Positions 62,021 to 64,000 of a DNA stretch of 64,000 bases are shown here, piece by piece. The first letter of the stretch is position 1. Every line of letters starts with the position of its first letter. Position numbers and translations under genes: made by a program. Source of the DNA: Euglena gracilis (Eukaryota; Euglenida; Euglenophyceae; Euglenales); assembly GCA_039621445.1 (NCBI GenBank), contig CP154954.1:58548701-58612700 (forward strand), read 5' to 3'. A model generated the notes under the pieces. The model saw nothing but the letters and a program-made list of their open reading frames with translations, was not told the origin of the DNA and did not search any database.

Positions 62021-62830
62021 TTGCCCCCCCTTTTGTTAAGTAATAATAAATGACTTGATTGTCCACTGACAGGGACACAGTTTCTCCTGGCTGGCTGAGA
62101 CTTTTCACTGTGCTTATGGCAGCACTTAACTCCTTTACATTGATGTGTAAAATGGAGTTTTCTCTCCAAAATTCCTGGACAATCGTTCCAGTTCGAATGT
62201 CCAGCCCCCCCCAGGCATGGGTGCTGCTGTCTGAGTGCAACTCTTTTGTGTCGTTTTGGGGGAAGGGTCTGCCCCCCCAGGTGTCCAGTAAAATTTTCAT
62301 TTCCCTTAATTGGGCCTTGATTTCCTGGGAAATGGGATGTTTTGAATCCCAGGGGGCTGCAGAGTTTGTAACTAAAAAATTTGCCAGGGCATCTGTAAAT
62401 GCCCTTAGAAAGGGCAGGGCCATAAGATTGCACCTTATTTGGCCCAAAATGGCAGCCAATTGCCTTTTTGACATGTAATCTTTTTTGACAATTTTTCCCA
62501 GTTCCTTTTTTATTGTTTTGATCTTCTGGGGAGGAACCTGCAGTTTTCCTTCTTGAAAGTTTAGTTGAAATCCCAGATGATTTACCACTTGGGTGGGCTG
62601 CAGGGTGGACTTTTTGACATTTATTTTGAAACCTGAGCTGATTAAATCCCTGACCACTGTGTTCAGGTGATTTTGCAAAATGTTTTGTGTTGGGGCCACC
62701 AGCAAAATGTCGTCCAGGTAAATAAAAACCTGGATCCCCCTTTTTCTCCACAGCTTTTCGAATGTTTTCATTACTGACATGAAAATTTGGGGCATTACAT
62801 TGAGCACAAAACATCCTACTTGAAACTCCC
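61995..62830 (-). pseudogene. DIRS reverse transcriptase (palm) and RNase H (- copy)
   Basis: The frame contains FVLNVMPQIFMSVMKTF, the RT catalytic box FIYLDDILLVAP, a thumb region (HLGFQLNFQEGKLQVPP) and an RNase H domain with HSDSSTHAWGGLD, NVKELSAAI and SVDNQVIYYY supplying Asp, Glu and Asp of the active site. It ends in a stop just past a 7-G tract (62016-62022), after which homology continues in another frame. Upstream it connects to the fingers region through about 60 bases with frame disruption. Broken, but with catalytic residues intact. Confidence 0.82.
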
Positions 62831-62867
62831 AGGTTTGCCCCCCCCACCTGATGCCTTAGAAATGGCC

Positions 62868-63860
62868 TTAGGGCCTGGCTTGCAGGGCATGTTGAAAATA
62901 GGCATCCTTCAAGTCGATTTTGGCTGCCCAGTGGCCTTTTTCCAAAACTGGAAAAATGTGCTGGATGTGATCCAGCCTGAAAGGTTTTGCCTGGAACTGT
63001 TGATTTAGTTCCCTGCAGTCGCTTATCAACCTCCATTTGGTCTGTTCCCCCTCTGGTTTTGAAATTAGAAACCAGGGGATTAAATGTTGTGAGTTCGAAT
63101 CCCCCACCCTCTTTACGGATCCAGACTTTTCGTAATCCTGCAGAATTTTTTCTGCCTGTTTCAGGTCGAAATTTGCTCTGGTTTTTGGGTGGGTGGATAA
63201 TTTTGGGTGATGAACCCAGGGGGGCTGAATGCCATCCTTGATGAGTCGACATGTTGCTGGGGGGGCATGTTTTTTCCACCATTTTAGGCTTATTTGTAGC
63301 CTTTGATGCAGGGGGGTGTCTCCCCATTTCTCCTCCATGGAATTTATTTCTTGAATGAGACGATTTTGGGGGGGCTGGGTTGGGGGTGTTGGACATTGCA
63401 CCCTTGGGGCCCCTAGGGCTTGAGCCCTTGGAAAAGGAAAGTTTTCCTGGGGGGATGTGCATGCACTCTCCTCTCTTCTCACTCTCTCTCTGGAGGATCT
63501 TGTTGTTGGAATGCATACCATAGGGCTTACTGCCCCTGTTTTGCCTATCAGGCCTCCTTGATGATGATGGTGTTGGTAGCCATACCATAGGGGGGCCTCT
63601 GTGGGTCCCCCCCTTCTTGATTTCACTGGGAGATTTGAAGGTTGATGAATAAATGCTTGTGGGGGTCCTTCCCCTTCCCCCTGTTCCTCCTGGGGCTGGG
63701 CATTTGTTAAATACAAAGCCCCTGGGGGGCTGCCCTTTAGCTTCTGGGGGGCCTCTGGAGGTCCACCCCTTGTATGGCTGCCATAGCCCTTGTATTGGCC
63801 ACCTTGGCTCAAGCCCCCTTTGTTCTGGCCTCCATGGCCGCGGCTGTAAGTTCTGGCTTC
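62868..63860 (-). pseudogene. DIRS N-terminal region and RT fingers (- copy)
   Basis: From about 63860 the frame is Gly/Gln/Pro-rich and His-rich (GYQHHHHQGG), possibly gag-like or a linker. It then enters RT: VKRVGDSNSQHLIPWFLI, KPEGEQTKWRLISDCRELN and the first catalytic aspartate in AAKIDLKDAYFQ. It stops at 62868 with two TAA codons close together. Homology resumes in a neighbouring frame (RPFLRHQVGG) and then returns to the original frame at an 8-base G tract (about 62836-62843). ATG 63812 is merely the first in frame. The true start may lie outside the window. Confidence 0.75.
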
Positions 63861-64000
63861 TTGCCATGCCCAATTGAAATCTGGGGGAGCCCTGTTGCTG
63901 GGCCACCCCCTTCCCCCCTGGAATGGGGTTGTGGGCTGAATTTGAAAAAGCTGGTCGGTACAGACCTTTTTTGCCCCTTCCTGTGGGCATTCTGCTCCAG

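Larger units (their letters stand above)
60254..64000 (-). mobile_element. DIRS-type retrotransposon, longer copy (-)
   Basis: In minus-strand order: a Gly/Gln/Pro-rich region, reverse transcriptase, RNase H, the post-RNase H region, then tyrosine recombinase. The order RT-RH-YR and the absence of a DDE integrase define the DIRS order of retrotransposons. The element continues beyond the right edge of the window, so its 5-prime end and left terminal repeat are not visible. Several frame breaks make it inactive as written. Confidence 0.9.

Noticed and set aside
62020-63990. Upper part of the 869-codon minus-strand frame as a protein
   Set aside because: RT motifs of this DNA lie in a different frame. 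This frame has Lys/Pro-rich nonsense until about 62020.

Overview
The window is nuclear DNA of a eukaryote, most probably a euglenozoan and, as my best guess, a Euglena-like euglenid. Coding DNA occurs only as short GC-rich exons on the + strand. They are separated by AT-, poly-C/poly-G- and microsatellite-rich DNA. Most introns that can be placed by reading frame and protein family lack GT..AG ends. They start N3-CAG, end CTG-N5, and sit between imperfect 8-nt direct repeats, as recalled for euglenid nonconventional introns. At least one of them is plainly a small terminal-inverted-repeat (TIR) transposon with a target-site duplication (TSD). The species call is an inference from intron structure, not from a marker gene.

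Layout. 0.9-3.6 kb: exons of an unrecognised gene. 4.8-19.6 kb: a multi-exon amino acid/auxin permease (AAAP family, vacuolar AVT1/VIAAT-like), about 490 codons over 14 exons, with a 1.9-kb hAT transposon in its one GT-AG intron and a 1.4-kb TG array in another. 21.4-25.1 kb: a gene with a CEP164-type WW domain. 29.0-29.6 kb: a second, paralogous WW copy that lacks an intron present in the first. 25-47 kb is otherwise almost gene-free and holds nested TIR elements, minisatellites and microsatellites, including a second hAT element. 47.7-58.3 kb: a gene with two C2 domains and an unrecognised C-terminal part. 58.5-64.0 kb: two DIRS-type tyrosine-recombinase retrotransposons meeting tail to tail. 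The right-hand one runs off the window.

The three recognisable host genes (a transporter, a ciliary/centriolar-type WW protein, a C2 protein) do not form an obvious pathway. What unites the window is its transposon and intron biology. TIR elements with 8-bp TSDs are found both as free insertions and as a precisely excised-in-frame intron, and intron positions differ between paralogous WW genes and between the tandem C2 domains. No bacterial-type operons, CRISPR arrays, rRNA or tRNA genes were recognised. The very long TG/CA open frames are microsatellite artefacts. Exon ends are mostly inferred by hand and may be off by a few bases.
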